Notes: generated by a model not told the origin, from the sequence alone. A stretch of 64,000 bases of DNA from Pseudopedobacter sp038237895 (GCA_038237895.1 JBBRYE010000003.1:6617-70616); one strand, 5' to 3'; positions 53,316 to 62,211 are shown, numbered from the stretch's first letter. Made by a program: numbers and translations.

Positions 53316-53347
53316 CAAAAATGCAATAATGTTTGGTGAAAAGCAAA
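53316..53347 (-). promoter_or_regulatory. Promoter of the riboswitch-metH transcript
   Basis: On the minus strand TTTG (53347-53344), 20 bases, CATTTTTG (53323-53316). The first base of the -7 element deviates (C for T). It ends six bases before the first riboswitch base. Confidence 0.5.
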
Positions 53348-53390
53348 TATGGATTGTCAGTACAAAACTAAATTTTGTAAGATTTTAAAA

Positions 53391-53822
53391 TTAAGAGATT
53401 TTAATGTTTGCTTTCAGTTTTAAAATTTCTTTGATGAAAGTTTCATTCGTATCTGGACTGATGTAAATCTCATCATACTTTTTATGTTTGATAACTATTC
53501 CTTTCCTAGCGGTTGCAGGTTTAAGACCCACCCATTTTGTTGTGTTTTTTGTAATTTCTTTAATATCGGCAATTAATATTTTACCTTTAAATGGGCCACA
53601 AAAGTATTTTATTTCTTTTTTATCAACTTCATATTTAGTCCCAAAAAATATCCAAAATAAAAGAGTTGAAACTGCTAAATTAATTACAAGTATTATCAGT
53701 GATTCTAATTTTAATCCACTTAAAATGATATCAGAAATAGATAAAATAAGCATGATGGAAACTACAATAATTATAATCCAAACAAATAAATGGTCTTTTC
53801 TGCTTTTAAAGATTTTTGGCAT
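53391..53822 (-). CDS. PH-domain-like membrane protein
   Basis: 143 residues. A basic N-terminus (MPKIFKSRKDH) precedes two membrane segments (about 13-31 and 39-60). The soluble rest (TKYEVDKKEIKYFCGPFKGK, then DIKEITKNTTKW and GIVIKHKKYDEIYISP) has the strand pattern of the bacterial PH-domain families (bPH_6/DUF1200). No function is known for these. It lies six bases after the exonuclease III gene on the same strand and is probably cotranscribed. Confidence 0.75.
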   Translation of the reverse strand: MPKIFKSRKDHLFVWIIIIVVSIMLILSISDIILSGLKLESLIILVINLAVSTLLFWIFFGTKYEVDKKEIKYFCGPFKGKILIADIKEITKNTTKWVGLKPATARKGIVIKHKKYDEIYISPDTNETFIKEILKLKANIKIS

Positions 53823-53828
53823 TTTTTA

Positions 53829-54596
53829 TTAAAAACTAAGTTCTAACAAAATTGGGCAATGGTCGCTATGTTTAGCTTCTGGTAAAATTGCCGCTCTTTT
53901 AAGGTTTTTTTCTAGTTCGATAGTGACCATGTGATAGTCAATTCGCCAACCCAAATTTTTACTTCTTGCTCCTGCTCTGTAACTCCACCAAGTGTAATTA
54001 TGTGGGTCAGCATTAAAATGACGAAAAGTATCAATAAAACCCATGTGAACAAAACTATCCATCCAAGCCCTTTCTTCTGGTAAAAAACCCGATGAATTTG
54101 CATTTGATTTTGGATTATGAATATCTATCGCTTTATGGCAAATATTATAATCGCCAGAAATAACCAATTTTGGGAAATCTATTTTTAAGCGAGCAATGTA
54201 ATCTGCAATTTCATCTAAAAATTTATATTTAAAAACCTGACGAATATCACCACTGCTACCTGAAGGGAAATAAGCACTTATAACAGAACATTCGGCAAAA
54301 TCTGCCCTGATTATTCTGCCTTCTCTATCATAATCTTCTATCCCACAACCATATTCTACATGGTTTGGTTCTATTTTAGAAAATATGGCTGTACCGCTAT
54401 ATCCTTTTTTTTCTGCCGGAAACCAATAATGTTTATAACCTAAAGTTTCTAAAATAGCAATATCTACAATTTGATCTGGTGTTGCTTTTATTTCTTGCAA
54501 ACAAACCACATCGGCATCTGTAGCTTGCAACCAAGCAAAAAATTCTTTGTTTATTGCTGCTCTTATTCCGTTTACATTGTATGATATAATTTTCAT
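53829..54596 (-). CDS. xth: Exodeoxyribonuclease III
   Basis: 255 residues of the EEP nuclease fold (AP endonuclease and 3' exonuclease in base excision repair). Asn7 in YNVNGIRAA, Glu35 in LQEIKA, the SAYFPSG loop, SGDYNI with catalytic Asp, WRIDYHMV and KHSDHCPI with Asp245-His246 are all present. It starts close to a compound repeat area (family D then family B). Downstream the PH-like gene follows at six bases. Confidence 0.95.
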   Translation of the reverse strand: MKIISYNVNGIRAAINKEFFAWLQATDADVVCLQEIKATPDQIVDIAILETLGYKHYWFPAEKKGYSGTAIFSKIEPNHVEYGCGIEDYDREGRIIRADFAECSVISAYFPSGSSGDIRQVFKYKFLDEIADYIARLKIDFPKLVISGDYNICHKAIDIHNPKSNANSSGFLPEERAWMDSFVHMGFIDTFRHFNADPHNYTWWSYRAGARSKNLGWRIDYHMVTIELEKNLKRAAILPEAKHSDHCPILLELSF

Positions 54597-54599
54597 TTT

Positions 54600-54640
54600 A
54601 TTAGGTGGTTTGGTGGTTGGTTTGTTAGGTGGTTAGGCTT
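54600..54640. repeat. Family D piece upstream of xth
   Basis: TTAGGTGGTTTGGTGGTTGG and TTTGTTAGGTGGTTAGGC, adjoining a family B element on its right. Confidence 0.65.
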
Positions 54641-54716
54641 TGCGTTAGGGATAAGAGCGATATCCTTTTTTATTTTTTATAAAAAAGATTTAGTGAATAG
54701 CCCGCCCGAACGCCCA
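54641..54716. repeat. Family B element upstream of xth
   Basis: TGCGTTAGGGATAAGAGCG, TATCCTTTTTTATTTTTTA, AAAAAAGATTTAGTGAATAG and a CCCGAACGCCC end: a short-loop version of family B. Confidence 0.65.
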
Positions 54717-54720
54717 AATA

Positions 54721-55410
54721 CTAATCTTTTATCTCTTTTAACAATTCTCTCAATTCTTTTTTCTCTACCAAACTAACTGTCATTTTAATATCTGTTAATG
54801 GTCTGTTATTCCCGTCCACTTTTACAGTGCAAATGTTATCAACCATAATTAATCCTTTTACTACCTCGCCAAAAACGGTATAGTTTTGATCTAAATGCGG
54901 TGTACCACCAACGGTTTTATAAACTTCCCTTTGCTCTTTTGGGATTTTCCTGCCAGCCATTCTATTTTTTTCTACTGCATCTAACTCTTCATCGGTAAAA
55001 ACCTTGCCTTGTACAATATAGAATTGTGAAGCACTTGAAGCTTTTTCAGGATTATTATCCCTTGCGGCAGCTAAAGCTCCCTTTTTATGAAATAAAATAG
55101 GATTAAATTCTGCGGGAATAGTATAACCTAAATCTCCATCACCTAATTGTTGACCCTGTTTTGCGGTTTTAGAAGTCGGATCACCACCTTGTATCATAAA
55201 CTCTTGAATTACTCTGTGAAAAAGAGTTTGATTTAACGTTCCGTCTTTGATTATTTTTATAAAATTATCACGATGTTTTGGTGTTTCGTTATACAGTTTA
55301 AGATAAACTTCGCCATAGTTAGAAGTTATTTTTACATAAGTATTGTTTGGTTTTGCAGCAAAAGAACTTAAAAATAACAAACAAAAAATTGGTAATAATA
55401 ATTTTTTCAT
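54721..55410 (-). CDS. Cyclophilin-type peptidyl-prolyl isomerase, exported
   Basis: 229 residues from ATG 55410 (MKKLLLPIFCLLFLSSFAA), which opens a proper signal peptide. The longer frame from 55452 overlaps the upstream gene and is rejected. The cyclophilin core shows LFHRVIQEFMIQGGDP with the catalytic Arg, then ALAAARDNNPEKASSASQFY and FGEVVKG. A Lys/Glu-rich loop (about 140-160, DEELDAVEKNRMAGRKIPKE) is inserted before the last strands, usual for the Bacteroidota form. It probably works in the periplasm. It starts ten bases after the stop codon of the 114-residue gene. Confidence 0.93.
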   Translation of the reverse strand: MKKLLLPIFCLLFLSSFAAKPNNTYVKITSNYGEVYLKLYNETPKHRDNFIKIIKDGTLNQTLFHRVIQEFMIQGGDPTSKTAKQGQQLGDGDLGYTIPAEFNPILFHKKGALAAARDNNPEKASSASQFYIVQGKVFTDEELDAVEKNRMAGRKIPKEQREVYKTVGGTPHLDQNYTVFGEVVKGLIMVDNICTVKVDGNNRPLTDIKMTVSLVEKKELRELLKEIKD

Positions 55411-55420
55411 ATCAAATTTT

Positions 55421-55765
55421 TTATGAGTAAACGTCTTCAAAATAATTAACAATTAAGGTTTTCATTAACATTTCTTGTTCTAAAATATTGTATGCAGGTA
55501 TTGGCTTTAATATTTTCCAGTGTGGCCAACCATCTTGATCAACACCTTCTAATTCATAAAAACCTAACTCAGAAAAAAGCCTGCAATTGGCAATATGCAT
55601 TAATTCTTCTTTTTGCCTTTTACTAAACTTTTTTGGCCCTTGCCCCAATTCTTGTACTCCTATTAAAAAAAGAATCACCTTAATATCTGGTTTCTCGTTA
55701 TCAAATTGCGTAGCTAATTTATGTTGTAATATTGAAAATTTTTGGTTTACTTCTGCTGGTTTCAT
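55421..55765 (-). CDS. Conserved hypothetical protein
   Basis: 114 residues, soluble, no signal. Not recognised. The order of features is a helical N-terminus (MKPAEVNQKFSILQHKLATQ), a hydrophobic helix VILFLIGVQELGQG, a basic FSKRQKEELMH segment, and an aromatic end with GWPHWKILKPIP. The length and motif-like LIGVQELG suggest a lineage-specific conserved family. It heads a two-gene operon with the cyclophilin. A TATATTTG promoter element lies seven bases before the ATG. Confidence 0.72.
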   Translation of the reverse strand: MKPAEVNQKFSILQHKLATQFDNEKPDIKVILFLIGVQELGQGPKKFSKRQKEELMHIANCRLFSELGFYELEGVDQDGWPHWKILKPIPAYNILEQEMLMKTLIVNYFEDVYS

Positions 55766-55772
55766 CTATGCG

Positions 55773-55780
55773 CAAATATA
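55773..55780 (-). promoter_or_regulatory. -7 promoter element of the 114-residue protein and cyclophilin operon
   Basis: TATATTTG on the minus strand. A TTTG lies 16 bases upstream, shorter than the usual 19. Confidence 0.5.
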
Positions 55781-55868
55781 TTGCTTTATTACAAACCAAA
55801 TATTAAATAAAGTGTTTAAGCAAAAGATTAGGAAATAAAATTGTTACTCTTTAATGTTTACAGTTTTA

Positions 55869-55876
55869 TACCTTTG
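55869..55876 (+). promoter_or_regulatory. -7 promoter element of the Cys/His-rich protein gene
   Basis: TACCTTTG, eight bases before the ATG at 55885. Confidence 0.45.
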
Positions 55877-55884
55877 CTATATAG

Positions 55885-56214
55885 ATGCTAAGAAAAAAAG
55901 CTACAAATACTTTATTATCGCTTACGCTGATGTTTTCATTAATGAGCGCAGCGGTGCCTTTGCATAATATTTTTCATACCCATTATTTTATCCCAACAGA
56001 TAATTGTGGAAGCAGTTGCCATAAACATATAAAAAACTACGCCAAGCCTTGTTGCACAACTTCTGATGCGGTTTTTTTAGGAGAATTACCTATTAAACAA
56101 GCTCATTTTAGTGTCAATCAAAAAATTACTGTCTTAATTTTTGTTTTTAAAGAAGATAATTACTTTCAGTTTTTTCATCTAACCAAAAATAAAGCCCCAC
56201 CTATAATTGCTTAA
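55885..56214 (+). CDS. Small secreted Cys/His-rich protein ahead of a TonB receptor
   Basis: 109 residues. A signal peptide covers about 1-25 (LLSLTLMFSLMSAAVP). The mature part starts with a cluster of likely metal ligands: HNIFHTHYF, DNCGSSCHKH, then KPCCTT, and it ends KAPPIIA. The pattern HY, CxxxC, CC and PP recalls the small HYC_CC_PP-type proteins found near outer-membrane receptors in Bacteroidota; this likeness is tentative. The TonB receptor gene starts 66 bases after it on the same strand. A role in metal binding or handover (copper, zinc or iron) is inference from the context. Confidence 0.65.
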   Translation: MLRKKATNTLLSLTLMFSLMSAAVPLHNIFHTHYFIPTDNCGSSCHKHIKNYAKPCCTTSDAVFLGELPIKQAHFSVNQKITVLIFVFKEDNYFQFFHLTKNKAPPIIA

Positions 56215-56280
56215 TTTATAATATTTTATTAATTAATTAAGCGGGAAAATCCGCAATATTTCATATCATAAAAAATTAAC

Positions 56281-58596
56281 ATGAAACGTATTTTATATGT
56301 TTTGATAGCCGCATTTATTGGCTTTTCAAACGCACATGCAGCAGATATTACTTTTTCGGGAAAAGTAATTGATGCACAAACAAAAGAACCATTGCCCGGC
56401 GCTACAGTAACTATTCAAGATTTAAAAATTAGCGCACAAGCAGATATTGATGGGAAATTTAGCTTCAATCGCATCCCCGATAAGGGAAAATTTTTAGTTC
56501 AGATTTCATACATCGGTTATAAATATCAAAACCAAACTATAGATTTTGCAACTTCAAAAAATATCACCTTTGCGCTTCAGCCTAGTTTGATTGAAGCTAA
56601 TGAAGTGGTTGTTACTGGTACTGTAACTGGTTCTGATAGTAAAAAGAATAGTACATCTGTTGGTGTATTAACTCATGATCAAATGTTAGATCGCCCATCA
56701 ACTAATCTTATTGATGCAATTTCTAAAGTTGGTGGGGTTTCACAGATTACTACAGGCCAGGCAATTTCAAAGCCTGTTATCAGAGGTTTATCATATAATA
56801 GAATTGTAACCTTGAGTGATGGAATTAAGCAACAAGGTCAACAATGGGGAGATGAACATGGTATTGAAATAGATCAATATAGTGCAGACCGAGTAGAGGT
56901 TTTACGTGGTGCGGCAAGTTTGCTTTATGGTGCGGATGCATTAGGTGGTGTAATTAATATTTTAGAACCTCTTACAGTGCAAGACGGCACAATTAGGGGA
57001 GAAATTTTGAGTAATTATTCTACCAATGGGGGTTTAACAGCTAATTCTGTTATGCTTACCGGTAATAAACAAGGTTTTGTTTGGCGAGGAAGAGGTACCT
57101 ATAAAAATGCTTATTCCTTTAAAACTCCTGATTACTATTTTCCAAATTCAGGCTTTAATGAAACTGCAACAGAAGGAATGGTGGGTTTAAATAAAAAATG
57201 GGGCTATAGCCATGTAAATGTTTCTTATTTTAAGAACAACATAGGGTTTTATAGTCCTGCACTAAATAATGCTGGTGCTTTTATAAATGATAACGGAGAT
57301 ACGTTCACAGACTCTGAACTTAAAGATCGTAATTTGGCATTTCCAAGACAGGGAATTTCCCATTTTAAGATAGCGTCAAACAGTAATTTTTTGTTTAACA
57401 AAGGGAATTTAAAATTGGATTTAGGATATCAAAATAATGTTAGAAAAGAGTTTCCAAACATTAATCCCGGTTTATTTTTTGATTTAAACACTTATAGTTT
57501 AGATGCTAAATACTATATTAATGAGAAAAACGGATGGCAGCCTGTAATTGGATTGAGTACAGATCATGGCCAAAGCAAAAATAAAGGAATAGATTACTTG
57601 ATACCTGCCTACAACAATTTTGGAGTAGGTATATTTTATTATGTAAAAAAAGATTGGGAAAAATCTAGTTTTAATGCCGGTTTAAGGTACGATTATCGTA
57701 AAAATAAAGGTGATGGTTTAATGGTTGATGGCGAGCAAAAATTTACAGACTTTAAAACCGCTTTTTCTAATGTTAGTGGTGCAGCAGGTTATACCCATCA
57801 GTTTAACGATAAATTTAATTTTAAAGCCAATCTTAGTAGTGGATATAGAGCACCCAACCCTGCTGAACAAGCTTCAAACGGCGTACATGAAGGCACTTTT
57901 AGGTATGAAAAAGGCAGTTCGGATTTAAAAGCCGAAAAAAGCTATCAAGCGGATGTTACTTTTCAATATGCTACAGAAGTTTTGGATTTTAGTACCAGTC
58001 TGTATAATAACTACATTAATGATTACATTTTTTTATCACAAAAAAATGGAGAAACAATTAATGTTAAAAATGATATGGGACAAACTGAAACATTAGGTTT
58101 GTTTAGGTACTCTCAAGATAATGCAAATTTATATGGTACAGATGTAAGCATAATTTTTCATCCAAATAGTTTCCTTCATTTTGATAATACTTTTAGTTAT
58201 GTACATGCAGAAAATTTAGCTGTAAACAGACCTTTACCATTTATACCAGCAACAAGTTTACGCAATGAAATAAGATTAGAACCCAAAATAAAAGGATTGA
58301 AAAGCAGTTATTTTTCTGTTGGATTGGATAATTATTTTGCTCAGAATAGAATTGATAATTTCGAAACTACTACCAGTGGATATACCTTATTAAGGGCTGC
58401 AGTTGGCTCCTCTTTCAAATTAGGAAAACAAGTAGTAAGGTTAAATATATCAGGTAATAATTTGTTAGATAAAAAATATTACGACCATTTAAGCAGGTTT
58501 AAACCTGGTAGGTTAGATGAAACTGACCCAACTTTCGGGATTTACAATCAAGGCAGAAACGTAACTTTTGGCATTTATTTACCTTTGAATATTTAA
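56281..58596 (+). CDS. TonB-dependent outer-membrane receptor
   Basis: 771 residues. Signal peptide 1-20 (SNAHA), a CarboxypepD_reg-like domain (about 22-105, SGKVIDAQTKEPLPGATVTI), then the plug (about 115-225, with RPSTNLIDAISKVGGV, VLRGAASLLYGADALGGVIN) and a 22-strand barrel to the end. Length and the missing SusD partner show a CirA/FecA-type receptor and not a SusC. The neighbour protein rich in Cys and His suggests a metal or metal complex as ligand. The C-terminus is GRNVTFGIYLPLNI, hydrophobic as needed for barrel insertion. A convergent terminator follows. Confidence 0.93.
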   Translation: MKRILYVLIAAFIGFSNAHAADITFSGKVIDAQTKEPLPGATVTIQDLKISAQADIDGKFSFNRIPDKGKFLVQISYIGYKYQNQTIDFATSKNITFALQPSLIEANEVVVTGTVTGSDSKKNSTSVGVLTHDQMLDRPSTNLIDAISKVGGVSQITTGQAISKPVIRGLSYNRIVTLSDGIKQQGQQWGDEHGIEIDQYSADRVEVLRGAASLLYGADALGGVINILEPLTVQDGTIRGEILSNYSTNGGLTANSVMLTGNKQGFVWRGRGTYKNAYSFKTPDYYFPNSGFNETATEGMVGLNKKWGYSHVNVSYFKNNIGFYSPALNNAGAFINDNGDTFTDSELKDRNLAFPRQGISHFKIASNSNFLFNKGNLKLDLGYQNNVRKEFPNINPGLFFDLNTYSLDAKYYINEKNGWQPVIGLSTDHGQSKNKGIDYLIPAYNNFGVGIFYYVKKDWEKSSFNAGLRYDYRKNKGDGLMVDGEQKFTDFKTAFSNVSGAAGYTHQFNDKFNFKANLSSGYRAPNPAEQASNGVHEGTFRYEKGSSDLKAEKSYQADVTFQYATEVLDFSTSLYNNYINDYIFLSQKNGETINVKNDMGQTETLGLFRYSQDNANLYGTDVSIIFHPNSFLHFDNTFSYVHAENLAVNRPLPFIPATSLRNEIRLEPKIKGLKSSYFSVGLDNYFAQNRIDNFETTTSGYTLLRAAVGSSFKLGKQVVRLNISGNNLLDKKYYDHLSRFKPGRLDETDPTFGIYNQGRNVTFGIYLPLNI

Positions 58597-58657
58597 GTTA
58601 ATTTTATCAAATGATGAAAATCAATTTTTAAATAAGATGTTTTAACCTTGTTAAAAC

Positions 58658-58702
58658 TTAAAGAAGCCGAAAAGAATACTTTCCTTTTCGGCTTCTTTAA
58701 TA
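58658..58702. terminator. Bidirectional terminator
   Basis: A perfect 15-bp stem (AAAGAAGCCGAAAAG, 58660-58674, with 58684-58698) and nine-base loop between the convergent TonB receptor gene and the dehydrogenase gene. A and T runs on the two sides serve both directions. Confidence 0.93.
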
Positions 58703-58712
58703 ATCTATCTCT

Positions 58713-60341
58713 TTAAAGAATATAGTCAGTTCTCAGAAAATCTGAATAACCACCTTTTAATATTTCTTTAAATATCTCCTTATTTGTTTCATCATATTTT
58801 GTAGCTACAGTTGTACGAATAGAAAAAACTCGTAAGGCATCTCGAACAGATAAAGTACCTTCTGCAGAATCTTTACGTCCGTTGAAAGGGAAATTATCAG
58901 GCCCACGTTGACATTGAGCGTTGATATTAATTCGGCTTACTTGATTAACCAAAGCATCTGTAACTTTTGCAATTTGCTCAGGACTTTTTCCAAAAATACT
59001 GGCTTGCTGCCCAAAATTAGATTCTACAATATAGTCGATTGGTGTATCTAGATTTTCATAAGGAATAATTGGAACTACTGGGCCAAATTGCTCATCATGA
59101 TAAATTTTCATCTTTTCATTAACAGGATATAAAACCGCCGGAAAAAATAAAGTTTCGTGAATTGTTCCACCATTTTCATTCAAAACTTGAGATCCATGAG
59201 CCACCGCATCGTCAACTAAATCCTTTAAATAATCACACTTACCTCTTTCGGGTAGTGGCGTAATGTTTACATCATTTTCCCAAGGCATCCCTATTTTGAG
59301 CTTATTTACAGCATCACAAAACTTTTTATTAAATTCTTCAGCAATTGATTGATGTACAAATATTACTTTAAGAGCCGTACATCGTTGTCCGTTAAATGAA
59401 AGGCTTCCCATAACACATTCTTTTACAGCAACATCTAAATCTGCATCAGGTAAAATTAAAGCTGGATTTTTAGCATCTAAGCCTAAAATCGCTTTCAAGG
59501 TATGTGGTTTAGGATGCATTTTTTTTAGCTCATTTGCGCTTTTGTTTGTCCCGATAAACGCAAAGATATTTACTTTACCCGATTGCATGATAGCACCTGA
59601 TAGCGTACGGCCTAATCCAAAAATCACATTAATCACTCCTTTAGGAAAGCAATCTCTAAAAGCTTCTAATAAAGGTTGAATGAGTAAAACACCATATTTA
59701 GCAGGCTTAAAAACAACCGTATTACCCATTAATAGAGCCGGAAAAAGGGTTGTAAAAGTTTCATTTAAGGGATAATTATATGGCCCCATACATAATGCAA
59801 CACCCAGGGGCACTCTACGCACCTGCCCAATAATACCTTGTGTAATTTCAAATCTGGATGCCGTCCTATCCATATCTTTCATGGCATCAATCGTATCTGT
59901 AAGGTAATCAATCGTCCTATCAAACTCCTTTTCCGAATCCTTTAATGATTTACCAATTTCCCACATCAACAAATTCACGATATCGCTCCTTTTCTGACGC
60001 ATACGATCAATAAATTTTTCGACATGTGAAATTCTTTGATTCACACTCATCTTCACCCATTCTCCTCTTCCCGAATTATAGGCAAGAGTCGCAGCATCTA
60101 AAGCTTCCATAGCTTCTTTACTTGTTAATAAAGGTGTTCTGCCAATAATTTTTCTTGCTAATTGGCCTTTTTCATCCTCAATACAAATAGGTGATAGAAT
60201 ATCATTCATTGCCCCGTCCCAATTTCTGATTTCACCATTAATGAGGTATTCATTTTTTTCTAAAAACCCAACTAATTGGTGGCTTTGAGGGATTTCATTT
60301 TCGTTTGGGAAAATTTGTTTAATAATTTGGAGTTTTGCCAT
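58713..60341 (-). CDS. gapN: NADP-dependent glyceraldehyde-3-phosphate dehydrogenase (GapN-type aldehyde dehydrogenase)
   Basis: 542 residues of the aldehyde dehydrogenase superfamily, like the Bacteroidota proteins labelled non-phosphorylating GAPDH. PYNYPLNETF and VFKPAKYG belong to the cofactor site, and the catalytic cysteine is in FNGQRCTALK (about 320). The usual ELGGKNP segment with the general-base glutamate reads ILGLDAKNPAL here, a subgroup difference worth noting. DEQFGPVVPI and FPFNGRKDSAEG are standard. It would give NADPH without ATP. The start codon lies in the right arm of an 8-bp inverted repeat (60339-60346 with 60362-60369). Confidence 0.82.
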   Translation of the reverse strand: MAKLQIIKQIFPNENEIPQSHQLVGFLEKNEYLINGEIRNWDGAMNDILSPICIEDEKGQLARKIIGRTPLLTSKEAMEALDAATLAYNSGRGEWVKMSVNQRISHVEKFIDRMRQKRSDIVNLLMWEIGKSLKDSEKEFDRTIDYLTDTIDAMKDMDRTASRFEITQGIIGQVRRVPLGVALCMGPYNYPLNETFTTLFPALLMGNTVVFKPAKYGVLLIQPLLEAFRDCFPKGVINVIFGLGRTLSGAIMQSGKVNIFAFIGTNKSANELKKMHPKPHTLKAILGLDAKNPALILPDADLDVAVKECVMGSLSFNGQRCTALKVIFVHQSIAEEFNKKFCDAVNKLKIGMPWENDVNITPLPERGKCDYLKDLVDDAVAHGSQVLNENGGTIHETLFFPAVLYPVNEKMKIYHDEQFGPVVPIIPYENLDTPIDYIVESNFGQQASIFGKSPEQIAKVTDALVNQVSRININAQCQRGPDNFPFNGRKDSAEGTLSVRDALRVFSIRTTVATKYDETNKEIFKEILKGGYSDFLRTDYIL

Positions 60342-60369
60342 TGGTTAATTTTTTTATAAGAAACCAATG
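60339..60369 (-). promoter_or_regulatory. Hairpin over the gapN start codon
   Basis: CATTGGTT and AACCAATG, perfect 8-bp arms with a 15-base AT-rich loop. On the mRNA the second arm holds the AUG. The remaining 220 bases up to 60591 show no gene. Confidence 0.45.
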
Positions 60370-60591
60370 TATTACGAAAATGTTCTAATAAGATTTTAGT
60401 AAAACAACATATTTTTAATCAAACTATTGAATTGATAATTTTATGTGATGCATTAAGCAGTAACTTAACTTGTTTATCTAAATTGAATAGCCGAGGGTTT
60501 AATTTGACAAAAAAATCATCATAATAAAATAATATGTAATGTTTTTTAGCAAATCGTATCTTATATTTCAAAATAACGACTTAGTGACTAA

Positions 60592-61077
60592 ATGTCAAAT
60601 CTAAATTTTAAAGAAATTTACGAAACATACGCTCCCCAAATTTATCGTGTGTGCTTAGGTTATGTAAATGACCAAGAGCAGGCGAAAGATTTAATGCAGG
60701 AAACATTTATTTCTGTTTGGAAAAATCTCTCTTCCTTTAAGCATCAATCAAAAATTAGCACTTGGATTTATAGAATTGCTACAAATAATTGCTTGAGGCA
60801 TTTAGAAAAGGCAAAAAGAATTATTACTACTGAATTACCTTATGATATTAAAGAAGAAACAGAGCTAAAGCAAGATGATAAAGTAAAGTTTTTATATCAG
60901 TGTATATCTGAATTAGAAGAAACCGATAGATTAATAATTTCATTGGTTTTAGAAGATTTACCTCAAACAGAAATAGCCAATATCATTGGTTTAACCATTG
61001 GAAATATCAGAGTAAAAGTTCATCGTATTAAAGAAAAATTAACCTGTAAATTTAAAAAACATGGACAATTTGAATGA
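60592..61077 (+). CDS. ECF-type RNA polymerase sigma factor
   Basis: 161 residues. Region 2 is at about 8-75 (YETYAPQIYRVCLGYVNDQE, DLMQETFISVWKNL, ISTWIYRIATNNCLRHL) and region 4 at about 100-155 (LYQCISELEETDRLIISLVL, PQTEIANIIGLTIGNIRVKV). It directs transcription of a small regulon in response to a stimulus at the envelope. The next gene overlaps it by 17 bases and encodes a membrane protein that could hold the sigma factor inactive. Its promoter is not obvious; TATATTTC near 60561 is the closest. Confidence 0.93.
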   Translation: MSNLNFKEIYETYAPQIYRVCLGYVNDQEQAKDLMQETFISVWKNLSSFKHQSKISTWIYRIATNNCLRHLEKAKRIITTELPYDIKEETELKQDDKVKFLYQCISELEETDRLIISLVLEDLPQTEIANIIGLTIGNIRVKVHRIKEKLTCKFKKHGQFE

Positions 61078-61642
61078 TTTAAAAGCAGTTTGGTTACATG
61101 TAAAAACCGATGGCTTACCAAACTCTTCTCAAATGATAAGTATCATAAAAACTAATAGAGACAAAACTTTAAGGAGATTGATATTTTTAATCATAAGCGC
61201 TTTAACAATGATTTTATTGGTCCTTTTCGCAAGCTATTTCTTTAATTTTAAATTAATTAGTTCTAAAATTGGAGAGGGTTTAATAATATCTTCAGGATTA
61301 ATTTTAATTGCCACCAATCTTAATTCATTAAATAGATTTTACAAATTAAATGTATGCAGCAATAAAGAATATATTGGTTTTTTAGAGCAAACCAGAAAAC
61401 GACAGCTATTCTATTTTAAATATACACAAGTTGTAGGTTTGGCTTTCTCATTTGTAGGATTGAACCTTTATTTATATGAATTGGTTTATAAAAATCAATT
61501 GGTAATGATAATTTCCTATTCTCTTCTAATTATCTATTTCGCCATAGTTTCATTTCATTTACGCCCAAAAACTTATAAAAAAGGTGCAGATAAATTAAAC
61601 CGAGAGCTGGAGAATGTGATGAGAATTGCCCAACAATTTTAA
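61061..61642 (+). CDS. Membrane protein coupled to the ECF sigma factor, possible anti-sigma factor
   Basis: 193 residues. The N-terminal 35 residues are cytoplasmic (MDNLNDLKAVWLHVKTDGLP), with four membrane segments behind (about 40-62, 70-88, 120-138 and 146-165) and a basic C-terminal tail. The DLKAVWLHVKT start resembles the N-termini of Bacteroidota proteins encoded behind ECF sigma genes that are taken as regulators. The 17-base overlap with the sigma gene suggests coupled translation. It lacks a classic zinc-type anti-sigma motif, so the role is inferred. Confidence 0.7.
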   Translation: MDNLNDLKAVWLHVKTDGLPNSSQMISIIKTNRDKTLRRLIFLIISALTMILLVLFASYFFNFKLISSKIGEGLIISSGLILIATNLNSLNRFYKLNVCSNKEYIGFLEQTRKRQLFYFKYTQVVGLAFSFVGLNLYLYELVYKNQLVMIISYSLLIIYFAIVSFHLRPKTYKKGADKLNRELENVMRIAQQF

Positions 61643-61652
61643 ATCTAGTAAG

Positions 61653-61841
61653 ATGAAAACATCAACATTTTACATAAAAATAATATCGCTAGGTTTAACA
61701 ATCATAAGCTTAAATATTTTTTTGAAAACCTTTATTCAGCTACCCGATTTTACCTTTGGCTTATTGATGGGCATGGGTTTAGGAATAGAAATTTATGCTG
61801 CATTAATGATTGTTAAATTACGCAAATCCAAAACAAGTTAA
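61653..61841 (+). CDS. Small two-span membrane protein
   Basis: 62 residues from ATG 61653 (MKTSTFYIKIISLGLTIISL). A start further up (TTG 61626) would overlap the previous gene and is less likely. Two hydrophobic segments (about 7-27 and 36-54, with GLLMGMGLGIEIYAALMI) are joined by a short FIQLPDF loop; the C-terminus is basic. It is the third gene of the ECF operon, ten bases after its neighbour. Function unknown. Confidence 0.65.
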   Translation: MKTSTFYIKIISLGLTIISLNIFLKTFIQLPDFTFGLLMGMGLGIEIYAALMIVKLRKSKTS

Positions 61842-61844
61842 TTT

Positions 61845-62159
61845 CTATTGCCCAAACATACCACCTAAACCCCCCATACCGCCTAGCATTTGTTGGGTAA
61901 CTGCCGCCATTTCAGATTGAGATACATTTTCTGCTTGTTCCAACACTTTATTAATTGCAATAACCAACACTTCTTCTAAAGCCTCTTTTCCATTTTCATT
62001 GATAAAGTTATCATCAATTTCTATAGCGGTAATTTTCTTAGATGCGGTAGCAGTTACTTTAATTGCTCCATTTTCCATTTCAGAGGTTAAACTTATGGTT
62101 TCTAATCTCTTCTTTACATCCTCAGCTTTTTGCTGAGCTTCAAATAATTTATCAAACAT
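61845..62159 (-). CDS. ybaB: YbaB/EbfC-family nucleoid-associated protein
   Basis: 104 residues. YbaB proteins form dimers shaped like tweezers that bind DNA and are often encoded with recombination genes. The helix LFEAQQKAEDVKKRLETISL, the strands GAIKVTATASKKITAIEID and the C-terminal MLGGMGGLGGMFGQ tail are typical. It stops four bases from the stop codon of the convergent small membrane protein gene. dnaX and recR are not adjacent. Confidence 0.93.
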   Translation of the reverse strand: MFDKLFEAQQKAEDVKKRLETISLTSEMENGAIKVTATASKKITAIEIDDNFINENGKEALEEVLVIAINKVLEQAENVSQSEMAAVTQQMLGGMGGLGGMFGQ

Positions 62160-62178
62160 ATGTTATGCGTTAAGTTTC

Positions 62179-62211
62179 CAAATTTAAAGCAAAAACTAAT
62201 CCATCTTCAAA
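62179..62211 (-). promoter_or_regulatory. Promoter of ybaB
   Basis: On the minus strand TTTG (62211-62208), 21 bases, TAAATTTG (62186-62179), 19 bases before the ATG. A perfect -7 element with a slightly long spacer. Confidence 0.6.
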
